Assembly (NCBI RefSeq): GCF_021347895.1
Contig: NC_067132.1
Span: forward strand, 7,672,338-7,736,337
Direction of reading: 5' to 3'
DNA length: 64,000 nucleotides
Source: Acanthochromis polyacanthus
Lineage: Eukaryota; Chordata; Actinopteri; Pomacentridae
Below, one piece after another: positions 45,988 through 57,644 of the stretch. Each line of letters starts with the position of its first letter. Within the stretch, counting starts at the first letter, position 1. Under the pieces are notes generated by a model. The model saw only the letters and a program-made list of their open reading frames with translations, did no database searches and was not told the origin of the DNA. The position numbers and the translations under genes were made by a program.

Positions 45988-46452
45988 TAAGTAAAATGCT
46001 ACATTGTTCAGTTCCAGATAGCTGTGATTACAGTTTGGAGTTGTGGTTTTCTGATGAAACTCCTCTTTGTTAACCTAAACATTTTCTTTTGTTTTCACTG
46101 AATCTGACCAAAACTGTATTAGGATTTCTGAGTCTATCTCTAAAGATATCCCAAGAAGTTATAGTTTATGGCCTAAACCTAACCAAGCAGAGACAAAATA
46201 TATCTGTGCTAAATGACAGTCCTGTGCTTGAATGTGCTTTATTTTTCGAGATAGGAACAAATGATTTATGTAGCAGTTCATGTTGGAACACTTGACATTT
46301 TTTTTAATTACATTTCACATTTTCATTTTACATTTTCAGGTAGCTGATCTTTGTGTTTCAAATGAGCCATATGCTGCTTGTTATACTTTAGCAACCAAAT
46401 AGTTGTGTTGCTTATCGGCTTGCAGCAGTTACATGTTGGATAGACACTAGAT
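45988..46452. other. No gene seen; short piece resembling the right part of the 41.8-kb MITE
   Basis: GTAAAATGCTACATTGTTCA at about 45992 resembles GTTAAATACTACATTGTTCA at 42239 and could be the far side of the interrupted hAT MITE. No right terminal repeat follows. Confidence 0.3.
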
Positions 46453-46907
46453 CAGGGGTCGGCAACCTTTAACACTCAAAGAGCCATTTCAACCCGTTTC
46501 CCACAGAAAAGAAAACACCGGGAGCCGCAAAATCCTTTTGGCATTTAAAATCAAGACAACACTGCATATATCGCTTTTTTACCTCTATGCCCTTGTTAAT
46601 CAGTCGTGATTAATTAATTACAAAGCCTCTAATTAGATTCATTTTTTAAATTGTGTCCTACCACTAATATTTATCTTACTTGGTTAATGTCATTTTTGCT
46701 CCTGGACCTCATATGTTACATAATGTTAGCTGGAAATCAATATTTTGCGAATGTCTATTTAACTTGTAAAATCTATTTATCTATTTATCTTAAGCTAATA
46801 ACTTTTCTCCGGTAAGTCGCTGCCCTATTTTCCAAGACGACACTCCTCTGACTCTCTGACCTGCTGCCTGGACATCGAGCGGTGTTCTTGCGAGTAACGT
46901 GTATTAC

Positions 46908-47411
46908 CAAGGGCGTCAGTTTGCTTTTAAAAGTGGGGGGGATGGAGACCACAGCACTTTGAGAAAATGTTGAAGAATGGCGGCAAAATGCCACAAGCTG
47001 AGTTCGAACTCACAACCACCGCTCCAAAGGCATAGGCTCAACCTGCTGATCTATCGGTACATGCGGGTAGAGGGGTCTGTGGGCCGCTATAGTACTAATT
47101 CTCCCGGGTCGAAATTTTGCCCCTGCACGCCTCTGGTCGGAGCTTCCACTTGGCACAGGCACAAATTTAGCATCTGCGTGTTTTTTTTTTTTTTTTTTAA
47201 CCTCACGAAGGTGTGCTGCATGTCTGTGCAACTCTCGGCCGAGTGCGGATGGTGCGTTCAGGAGCGTCGGAATTTTCTATACTGCTGAAAATAACTGGGT
47301 TTACAACGGCTTACATGTGAAGAATTTGAATGTGTTGGAGACAAAATGACCCCTGACAAAAAGTGGGGGGGGGACACGTCCCCACCGTCCCCCCCTAAAC
47401 TGACGCCTATG
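46908..47411. mobile_element. hAT-like MITE nested inside the 46453-47766 element
   Basis: The left end is CAAGGGCGTCAGTTTGC; the right end is the complement of CATAGGCGTCAGTTTAG. The flanking TGTATTAC (46900-46907 and 47412-47419) is an exact 8-bp duplication. G-rich and C-rich tracts lie at the two sides (GTGGGGGGGA, GTCCCCCCCT). The interior contains a tRNA-like stretch. Confidence 0.85.
46985..47060 (-). other. tRNA-like (pol III box) segment
   Basis: The minus strand has TAGATCAGCAGGTTGAG (A-box-like, one mismatch), a GCCTTTGGAGC anticodon-arm-like stretch and GAGTTCGAACTC (B-box-like). The outer stems do not pair well, so it is not a functional tRNA. Confidence 0.35.
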
Positions 47412-47782
47412 TGTATTACCCTATCATGAGTACTTTTGACTCAAAGACAAGACGTGTCTTTCTTGGAGTGGAGCTTTAATATACAGGCTTGCCATTCTTG
47501 AGTACAAAACGATGTGAAACTACTGGTGTTGCTTCTCCACCTTCTTTGTGCTCTCATGTCCCAGCCAGGGGAAAACCCCAGCAGCACATCCGGTGGAGTG
47601 ACACGTCAAAATAAGAGCGGTAATTTCACAATAAAACTCTCTATGTTAAAATGCATTGAAACGCGCCTGAAAGGCAGAACAATTTATTTTCCAAAGTTAC
47701 AAGGAGCCACAACAGAGGGCTGAAAGAGCCGCATGCGGCTCGGGAGCCGCGGGTTGCCGACCCCTGCACTAGATGTTAATAT

Positions 47783-48065
47783 CAGGGATGTGATTTTTCC
47801 GCGAATTCGCGGAATTCCGCTTTTTTCAGGGATGGGAATTTACCGTGGATCCGCGGATTTCATTTATTTGAACGCTGATTTCACAAGTTTGAACACTTTA
47901 TTGTCGCTGATACTCACGCGCGATGGTAACGACGTTAATGATAGCTTGTTAACGACGATTGTAAACGGCCCAGCGATTGGAAGTCGCTGTGCCGCCGCCG
48001 CAACACCCCCCCCCCCCCCATCAACAACTTTCCGCTAAAATCAGAACTTGCTGATCCCATCCCTG
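47783..48065. mobile_element. Short MITE with CAGGGATG ends
   Basis: Left CAGGGATGTGAT and right complement of CAGGGATGGGAT, flanked on both sides by TAATAT. It lies eight bases beyond the target duplication of the preceding hAT element. It is rich in CCGCG-type hairpins near the left end and has a C run at 48006-48019. Confidence 0.75.
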
Positions 48066-48325
48066 TAATATTTAGCAACAACTTTGATCTACATAAGGAC
48101 TGGTTTGTGTGATGCAACCTGCTTTATTACTACGCCAAGGAACGTGAGTTTTGTAACGATTGGTGTACGTTTGTCGGTCTGTTTGTCTGTTAGCAACATT
48201 ACTCAAAAATAGACTAACGGATTTGGATAAAATTTTGAGGAAAGGTCAGAAATGACACAATTGATTAGATTTTGACAGTGATGCGGCTTACAGTCTGGAT
48301 CCACAGATTTGTTAAAGATTTCTAT
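48066..48325. other. Short unassigned spacer
   Basis: No feature beyond the target duplication ATTTCTAT at 48318-48325. Confidence 0.3.
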
Positions 48326-49361
48326 TAGGGGTGTAACGGTACACAAAAATCATGGTTCAGTACATACTTCGGTACGGAAGTCTCGGTTCGGTTCTCAGTT
48401 AAGGGGAAAAACGGGGGAAAAAAACCCTGTTGATGTAAGAGCTCATATGACTTTCTGGCTTAAGTGTGGACGAGAAGGAACTTCATAACAGGGCTCTATC
48501 ACCTAAAATAGGAAATATATTTTAATGTAATTGCTTTTTTTAAAAAAACAATTCCATTTAGTTATGTTCTTGTTTACCAGCATAAATACACTAGTCGGCT
48601 AAAACAAATATACACAATATAGTCTTTTATTTATAGCAAAGAGCTCAGTAATAATGTAAAGTTAACGTAAGCTGACCTTCATCATAAGTTCAAAACCTCG
48701 GTTCAAAACAACGGAGTATGGCCGTAGATCTGCTGCTATGAAAACACCGATGGACTTGGTTATTGCTTTAGCCCAGTCTGAATTGCTAGGCAGGGTTTGA
48801 TGAAATGATATTGGGAGCATCGTTTGTACAATTCACTGTTTTTTCCTAGCAGCAGGGATAGTTACACTTGGATGGTGCTTTTTCAAATGTGTGTCCAAGT
48901 TTGACATGTTGCTGGATGCATAGTTAAGGACCGCTTCACAGTGTCAACATACAGCTTTCGTCTTGTCCACTTGTTTTTGTCCTTTTTCGTACTTCACTGG
49001 GAAACCGAAGTGATCCCAAACGGGTGATTTTAATGACGCCGGAGCGTCTTCCAGCTCTAGCTTCTTGTCGTTGTTGCTAGCATTAGCCATGAAGCGCCGA
49101 CAGGAGAATAACGATCAGTCACATCCTGTGGTTCCCTGGAAACTCCTACTTGTTTTTAGTTCTGGAATACTGTGTGACTGTGTGAGCCAGAGAAGGTCCA
49201 TCGCAACTGTGGGCACTACGAAGTTTTATGTTTCGCAATTAAAACAGTTCTGTACATTCTAAATGGTCTTAAAATTTTCGTACCGCGGTACACCGCTGTA
49301 CCGAACTGAATGGGCCTGTACCGAATGGTTGGGTACAAATACGTGTACCATTACACCCCTA
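48326..49361 (-). mobile_element. Internally deleted hAT transposon with exact 8-bp target duplication
   Basis: The ends are TAGGGGTGTAACGGTACAC and the complement of TAGGGGTGTAATGGTACAC. The flanking ATTTCTAT occurs at 48318-48325 and 49362-49369. At 1036 bp it carries the 5' end of a BED-finger transposase on the minus strand, so it derives from an autonomous hAT. Confidence 0.9.
48662..49090 (-). pseudogene. hAT (ZBED-type) transposase, N-terminal fragment with BED zinc finger
   Basis: The minus strand from ATG at 49090 reads MANASNNDKKLELEDAPASL and then a BED-type finger. Its features are a VWDHFGF aromatic start, Cys in KAVC, a TGA codon, HCEAV with the second Cys, and SNMSNLDTHLKKHHP supplying the His pair. 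A second TGA follows. Beyond it AKAITKSIGVFIAADLRPYS and VVLNRGFELM match the conserved region after the finger in ZBED1-like hAT transposases. It then stops at TAA (48662-48664). The catalytic domain and the C-terminal dimerisation domain are missing. Two nonsense codons interrupt it, so no long frame is evident at first glance. Confidence 0.8.
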
Positions 49362-49369
49362 ATTTCTAT

Positions 49370-50456
49370 ATTATTGTGAGATAGTGACACAGCATCACTG
49401 AACTATGAAAACAAGTGAACACTCTCTGCTGATGATCACATGATTGTGATCCTACTGGATTTCACTGCTGCGGACATATCGGGACTTATCCATCAGAAAT
49501 CATAAATGACTGAGCAGCCTTGGCAGAGTACTGTGCTCTCTGAGTGCTTCTCTTGTGTAGTTATTTGTGGATTATGACTCAGAAAATATTTGCTATTCTA
49601 AACTTGAGCTTCCAAACAGCTGGTGCAACTGGCCTTCTACTGTTTCATTGTATGTGAGTGCAACTGTAGTCTGAGTGCATGTTTGTACACTCAGTTACAG
49701 TTTCAGTAAAGAGTACTTTTTTATTGAGTATTCCCCACGTCTCCACCTTCTGTGTTTCAGCATGTGAGACTGTCAGCAGAGGTTGGTTACATAAGCCTTT
49801 TGGGTGTTACATCATTGTTTTGGGGCCCTGGTCCATAGAGCTGGGGCTGGGACTTCAGATGGGTCTGATGGGTCCACTGTCTCCCACAGACACCTCATCC
49901 ATCCCCCCTCCACTGGAAGTGATTGGAAGCAGATGCTCATTGAGTCTGTCCTGCTGGGAGATATGGCTCAGTGCTGCTGATGAAATGAGGCTCCACCTGT
50001 AACATAGATGGGAGTTTTTTCATGTGTTCTGTGTTTTTGTCAGTGTTTGTTGATCAACTGGGGTGGGCTCGGTTGCCATGACATCAAAGAGAAAACATGC
50101 TAAACACAAGTGATTTATAGATCTACAATCCTGAAAACAGCCCCACCTCTTTTGTTCACTGCCAGTAAATCAATCTTCCAAAATCTCATAAATATGCATA
50201 AAAACTTTGCAGGTCAGCGTTGGGGTGTCGTTAAAAACGGCGTTGTTTGAAGAACCTAAAGCAAAACCCCCTGAAAGTAAGAATTGAAAGAGTCTTATTG
50301 GATGTTTTTGAAATTTGAATTTCTGTAATTTAGAACAGTCAGCACAGGAAAATCAAAACAGCAAGCGTCTGGACCAGCGTGCTTATAAGTGGCTGTGCAT
50401 CCTGTTGGATTTACATCCATATTATGTTCTAGATCACTTCTTTTTGAAAACAAGTA
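49370..50456. other. Putative intron or intergenic; no gene seen
   Basis: No supported feature. Confidence 0.3.
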
Positions 50457-50625
50457 TTTCCCACTCTTTCATCGAAATGATTTTCCAGGACTTTTCCAGT
50501 CCTGGAAAACCTGGAAAATGACTGTCCAATTTTCCAGTCATGGAAAATGAGGGAAAAAAAGGTCAAATGTCCTGGAAATGGTTAACTTGTCCTGGAAAAA
50601 TCTTTATCCTCCCCCTGTCAATGCA
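50457..50625. mobile_element. hAT-like terminal segment with TTCCAGG repeats
   Basis: TTCCCACTCTTTCATCGAAATGA leads into multiple TCCTGGAAAA/TTTTCCAGGA repeats. The start is the inverted counterpart of the segment ending GAGTGGGAACCCTG at 53321, so the two may be the ends of one large element about 2.87 kb long or two solo copies. Confidence 0.5.
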
Positions 50626-51027
50626 AACGGGTTACAAGTTATGCGCATGCATGTCTGTTGTCACCGTATTTTCTGGGCAACATTAAGGCATATAATATAT
50701 ATAAAATAGCGCTTCTCTGCTTCGAGCCAGCGCAGCGCCCCATGTGACACTACCAGCCAATCAAATTTGCATTCCTCTGAGTTGGCTGTAACTTGTGAGA
50801 GGAAACACAACTCTGATATCGACATAGCCACGGCTTAACGGGTATGGGCCACGTTTCACTCAGTAGTTCACAGTTGTTTTATTGTCTGATAAAAATAAGG
50901 GAATGAAAACAACATTAGGAATTCTGTTGTGTGGGTGGTGTGGGTGTTGCGACACCCGCACTTTTACTGAAACATCATTTCATCCCACTCACTGCCGAGG
51001 TGTGTGTGGTGGCGTCCGCATAAACTA
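50626..51027. other. Unassigned DNA, possibly interior of a hAT element
   Basis: No domain recognised; the Cys-rich short frame at 50882-51018 is not convincing. Confidence 0.25.
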
Positions 51028-51202
51028 CAGTGGGTACAGAAAGTATTCAGACCCCTTGAAATTTTTCACTCTGTCATCGCAGCCATTTGCAAAAATCAAA
51101 AAAGTTCATTTTATTTCTCATTAATGTACACTCAGCATCCCATCTTGACAGAAAAAAACAGAAATGTAGAAATTTTTGCAAACGTATTAAAAAAGAAAAA
51201 CT

Positions 51203-51457
51203 GGCCGTCTAATTCGGATGCCTCCAGGAAGACTTCCTTTGGAGGTTTTCCGAGCACGTCCGCCTGGGAGGAGACCCCGGGGTAGACCCAGAACTCGCTG
51301 GAGGGATTATATATCCCCTCTGGCCTGGGAACGCCTCAGGATCCCCCAGGAAGAGCTGGAGGGTGTCGCTGGGGGGAGGGACGTCTGGAACGACCTGCTT
51401 CTCCTGCTGCCTCCGCGACCCGGCCCCGGATAAGCAGAAGAAAATGGATGGATGGAA
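51203..51457 (+). mobile_element. LINE 3'-terminal fragment with GGAT tail
   Basis: The plus frame reads MPPGRLPLEVFRARPPGRRP, then [22 protein letters not shown] and [12 protein letters not shown], stop. The DNA then ends AAGAAAATGGATGGATGGA. This C-terminus plus tail is common in fish genomes as the 3' end of a non-LTR retrotransposon; I do not name the clade. It is 5' truncated and sits inside a Tc1 element. Confidence 0.7.
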
Positions 51458-51847
51458 GGATGAATGCGGCCAAGTACAGAGATGTCCTGGAGGAAAACCT
51501 CTTCCAAAGTGCTCAGGACCTCAGACTGGGCCGAAGGTTCACCTTTCAACAGGACAATGACCCTAAGCACACAGCTAAAATAACAAAGGAGTGGCTTCAG
51601 AACAACTCTGTGACCGTTCTTGACTGGCCCAGCCAGAGCCCTGACCTAAACCCAATTGAGCATCTCTGGAGGGACCTCAAAATGGCTGTCCACCAACGTT
51701 CACCATCCAACCTGACAGAACTGGAGAGGATCTGCAAGGAAGAATGGCAGAGGATCCCCAAATCCAGGTGTGGAAAAACTTGTTGCATCATTCCCAAGAA
51801 GACTCATGGCTGTACTAGCTGAAAAGGGTGCTTCTACTCAATACTGA
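51454..51847 (+). pseudogene. Tc1-like transposase, C-terminal half, frameshifted at the end
   Basis: From [16 protein letters not shown] the frame runs through FQQDNDPKH (second catalytic Asp) and [14 protein letters not shown]. The catalytic Glu is present with DD34E spacing, unlike the copy at 6149. One extra base in the run near 51774-51779 shifts the frame; the true end [14 protein letters not shown] then stops at 51847. The first catalytic Asp and the whole DNA-binding half are lost. Confidence 0.85.
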
Positions 51848-52064
51848 GGACAGGGTCTGAATACTTATGACCATGTGATATTTCAGTTTTTCTTTTTTAA
51901 TAAATTTGCAAAAATTTCTACATTTCTGTTTTTTCTGTCAAGATGGGGTGCTGAGTGTACATTAATGAGAAATAAAATGAACTTTTTTGATTTTGACAAA
52001 TGGCTGCAATGACACAGAGAGTGAAACATTTCAAGGGGTCTGAATACTTTCCGTACCCACTGTA

Positions 52065-53067
52065 CATCTTCCCACAACAGTTGAGGGTGCAGCTGAGCGT
52101 TTCCTGTCTGTAATCAAACTTTCAGTCGATGACGCCGGTCAACACCATAGAATACAGTCTATGGTCAACACAGATAAATTCTCTGTCACGAAAAGTCCGC
52201 CTGCGTATGATGGTGACATCATGGTGACATCGCTCACTTCACCTCCTACGTCTCAATCGGTGGTCGAGTTGCAGACACTGGAATGCGAATTTAGCGTGCA
52301 CACGCTAATAAGCAAGAATCTCCGATTACTACAGAGTAAACAATCAACATGTCAGTCAGCAAACGCAAAACAGAATATCAGAGGGCAGAGGTTCTCAATA
52401 AACTAGGTTATAAACAATGGAACAAGGAGAGACCAGGACCAGATGAGCACGAGGGTGAACTGTCCTGGCTACTGTTTACATGTCATTGTGCACATTTTTT
52501 CCTCACTGAACCAAACTTTACCCTCTTAAAACTTGATCAGCAAATGAAGCTACATTTGGGCATATTCTGGATATGGCATATTTAGGGCTGTCTTTTGGAA
52601 CACTAGGTGGCATATTTTTGGGTAATTTGTTTTATAATCTGATCACATTTTTTCAGGTGTATACTGGCATACCAAGAGCACATTTTGGTATTTTTCAGGT
52701 TTGTATTAAGGTCACATTTTGGCTTTGTTCTGTCATTTTCTGGGCACATTTTTTTTTTTATAGTTGAAGCACATTGTGACATTTTTGTCCATATTTTTGC
52801 ATTAAATTGTCCAGTAGACCAGCAGAGCCATATTAGGCTCCATATGGGCTTAAGATGGTGAAGAAAAACACATTATCTTCATGAGAAATGCAAGTGCCAG
52901 ATGTGCAGAAAATCTGAGTTAAGCAATAAACTGATATGAAACAAAGAAAATTGGTCCTAATATTTTAAAATCAATTGCAACAGAGAAAGTAGGAGAGAAG
53001 AGAAAGTAGAGTTTGGAATTACCCAGTTGAACACTGTAACTCCAGTTTGTCATGCTAGTGAACTGTT
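52065..53067. other. Unassigned DNA, no gene seen
   Basis: A frame at 52161-52406 and an overlapping one (MSVSKRKTEYQRAEVLNKL...) are not recognisable. From 52560 to 52790 the DNA is T-rich with recurring GGCATATTTT/GCACATTTT words. Confidence 0.25.
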
Positions 53068-53501
53068 ACGCTTTAATCTGTGGTTGTTTGCATTATTCTA
53101 TGATACATCTGCCATAATTATTTTTCATAGATAAATTATAGCCATAGATGCACATCAAATGTCTGAGTAATAAATATAGAAACAATCTGGGTAAATGCAA
53201 GTTACAGCTGTAGTAAAGAATGAGGGGGACGGGAACGTATTAGTGGAGGATGTGATAACGTGTGTCTGTACCGACTGGAAATGTCCTGGAAAATCATTTC
53301 GGGGAAAGAGTGGGAACCCTGCACTAATACGTTCCCGTCCCCCTCATTCTTTACTACAGCTGTAACTTGCATTTACCCAGATTGTTTCTATATTTATTAC
53401 TCAGACATTTGATGTGCATCTATGGCTATAATTTATCTATGAAAAATAATTATGGCAGATGTATCATAGAATAATGCAAACACAACCACAGATTACAGCG
53501 C
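53068..53501. repeat. Long palindrome: arms about 175 bp, 76-bp spacer
   Basis: The left arm (about 53068-53245) and right arm (53322-about 53501) are reverse complements with only a few differences, such as an AC insertion near 53481. The inner ends are ACGTATTAGTG and CACTAATACGT. The spacer ends AGAGTGGGAACCCTG, a hAT-like end. Confidence 0.9.
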
Positions 53502-53922
53502 AAGTTGGTATAGCAGATGTAGGTCATGGGAACAATACTGTATTGTTGCACATCAGTTTACATGCATTTGATATGTGAATAGCTTTTGTAAATGTTGAGT
53601 TCGTTCAGATTCAGAATTTCCTGTCTGCACTTTAATTACTTGTGGTAGTTCATCAGGACAGCAATTTTATGCATATTTAGATATTTTGATAAACATTGAA
53701 ATATGCAGCACCTTTCCACTCGTCTCCATACAGTCAACATTTATCAGTGTTTTATTCATTGATGCCTTTTTGAGACTTCACCAGTGGACTGGTCTGAATT
53801 TGTGTTTGTGTTCTGTACTTTCTCTGTCTAAGAGGAACAAGTGAGCATGCAGCACACAGCTTCAATATGAAGTTGAAATCCCCAACACAATGGTGACTGA
53901 GTTAATGATTTGTTGTTTCAGG
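53502..53922. other. No gene seen
   Basis: AT-rich DNA ahead of a candidate exon. Confidence 0.3.
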
Positions 53923-53992
53923 ACCAGGTGGCGTCCAGAGGCGAGGACACTGGAGGAAGAAAGCTGAACTGTACTGTCTCAGTCGTCCTCTT
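53923..53992 (+). other. Candidate internal (possibly untranslated) exon
   Basis: The acceptor TTTGTTGTTTCAG is followed by 70 nt of GC-balanced sequence (GACCAGGTGGCGTCCAGAGG...) and the donor CTT|GTAAGTAC, which is full consensus. It could be a second exon of the transcript suggested at 42.4 kb. No protein is recognised. Confidence 0.4.
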
Positions 53993-56006
53993 GTAAGTAC
54001 ATCAGCTCACAAAAAACAAAATCAACTGACTCTTGTCTGAAGCTTTGTAAATGTTTTATGGAACATTAGGATAATCATATGGTGCAGCCAGACATGGGCT
54101 GAGCTTAAGAGGGCCTCTCTCTGTTTGGCTGGTTGACTTGTCGGTGGTAACCATTTGTCAGTGGCATCATGTGCAGCTGTGAGGAGGTGAATCAACAACA
54201 GACAGGCTGTGCAGATAATACCAAACTTTACACTCCACACCATGGTAACAGCTAATGTTCAGCTTGTGTGTGTGTTGTTTGTGGTCATGGATTTTATAGT
54301 GTCTTATTTTCCAATAGTTTTGGACTCGCTTTATTTAACTTCCAGTTTTTTGTGTGGTTTGGTGTTATTACTTTTGCAAACATTTACTTTACATTATGTC
54401 TTCTTTACTATCTTTGTGGGGGTTGTACATTTTTATGACAAAATGAAAGAAGCTGAGATCTTTAAATCTGTTTTAAATAGTTTTATTCAAGTAAATTACA
54501 CTTTTAGTGTTTTGTAACATATCCAGAACTTTCCTATCCAGAAGTCATTATCTTGCTATATCCTTTTATAAAAACAAACATGGAAGATTTAAAGTTACTG
54601 GCTGTTATTCCTACATATGTAGAAGATCTAAAACCTCTGATTACATTTTGTTTAATCCAGTTCAATTTTGTTTATGCAACATAAGCCATCTCTGGGCACT
54701 TTGCATTTTAATGTCAAGACCATAAATTATTATATATATCCTCAAGACATGTTTCAGTTCAGTTCAGCTTTATTTATATGTCATCAGTTCACAGTATACA
54801 GCATCTCAAGGCCTTTGCATAGTAGGGTGAAGACCTTGCACAAGAAACACTTCCATGTTCAGTGGCTTCCTGAGATTTCCTTTGAGTAGCACTTGGAAAG
54901 TTTCATTATGTTGTTGAAAGCTCCATCTGTTTATTTACTGATTTTTGAGCAATGGCCAGAACCAGAACCACCACGTTGTTTCCTTCTGATCTAGCTCTGT
55001 ATTTATCATACAGATATAAGATTGATATTATTTTCCTAATCAAACTATCAGCAAGAAGTGCCATACGTGCACAAGTCCAAAAATGAACTCTTAGTCTCAC
55101 CATTGTGATCATGCATGCTTTTCCCATAAGCTGTTTCTAGGTTCTCACCTTGGGGGAGCTGAGTTTAAGGTGATGTCAAGTCTCCTGCTGAAGAGCCCCA
55201 TATTTCTCTGTTAGCTAAAGGTCTGCTCTGCTTCTCTTTAACAACCTGGAGGAACTGAGCCCAGCACTTTTCATTCCCTCCTCTGTCAGTTTCTTCTCTG
55301 CCCACCTTACTCTGCTCCACTAAGTGGAGCTTGGCACACAAACAAACTTTCCCTCCGCAGAGCTGACATTCTTTTTTGTCTTCCTTATGATGCCTGGGTG
55401 ATGTAACTCACAACAGCCAGTTAAAATTTATAGTGTGGTGTCTCCAGCTGCTGCTGTACCATTGGGATTTTGTGAGATTTGTTGGCGGTAGACTGAGCTT
55501 GTATTGTATTTACATGTAATATCAAAACACAAGTAATTATGTGGGCAGTTCTTTCTGATGACACAATATTGTAATATTAATAAGCAATCACTCTAATTGA
55601 CACTGATGGACAAACCTTCTGCTGTTTGTGTTGAATGTCCTTCTAGATGTTGGGGAGATTAGACCTCAGCAGCTGTTTTATTGACACAATAGGCAGTGTG
55701 TTGCCAAGTACATGCACACATACAGAGACTTGAGTGGCCTAACTGAGTCCGTAAGTGAATGGCAGAGTGCACTGAGTGCTTTTCTGGAGACCCTAATGTA
55801 CTCGGACCGCCGTGTTTATTCCAGCTATATCAGATTATTTATTGTCCTCTTAGTGCTCTCATGGTATACCTCCTCTCAGGACTGTGTGTTCGGCTGACAT
55901 CTCTTTGGCTCTTCTGTTAGCTTCTGTTGTTTTGTTGTTTGCCATTCTTACAATGAGTTGACTTGTATTTTTTTGAGGGCGTGGGGATGCTAGTACTGAT
56001 AATGTA
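53993..56006. other. Putative intron; no gene seen
   Basis: No supported coding or repeat feature. Confidence 0.3.
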
Positions 56007-57642
<1,636 letters not shown>

Positions 57643-57644
57643 TA

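Larger units (their letters stand above)
46453..47766. mobile_element. Non-autonomous hAT element with exact 8-bp target duplication
   Basis: The ends are CAGGGGTCGGCAACC and its exact complement (15 bp). They are flanked by CACTAGAT at 46445-46452 and 47767-47774. It is 1314 bp long with no transposase and contains another insertion at 46908-47411. The short frame at 47514-47723 is not transposase-like. Confidence 0.92.
51028..52062 (+). mobile_element. Tc1-like transposon carrying a LINE fragment in place of its 5' coding half
   Basis: The ends are CAGTGGGTACAGAAAGTATT and its near complement, with TA on both sides (51026-51027 and 52063-52064). Terminal repeats run about 51028-51202 and 51885-52062. 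The left repeat is intact up to AAAAACTG. Then foreign sequence (51203-51453) replaces the transposase N-terminal half, and Tc1 coding resumes at GRMNAAKY. Confidence 0.88.

Noticed and set aside
46985..47060. Functional tRNA gene on the minus strand
   Set aside because: Acceptor and anticodon stems do not pair; only box-like motifs remain.
53923..53992. Calling this a coding exon of a named gene
   Set aside because: Splice sites are good but 70 nt give no recognisable peptide in any frame.
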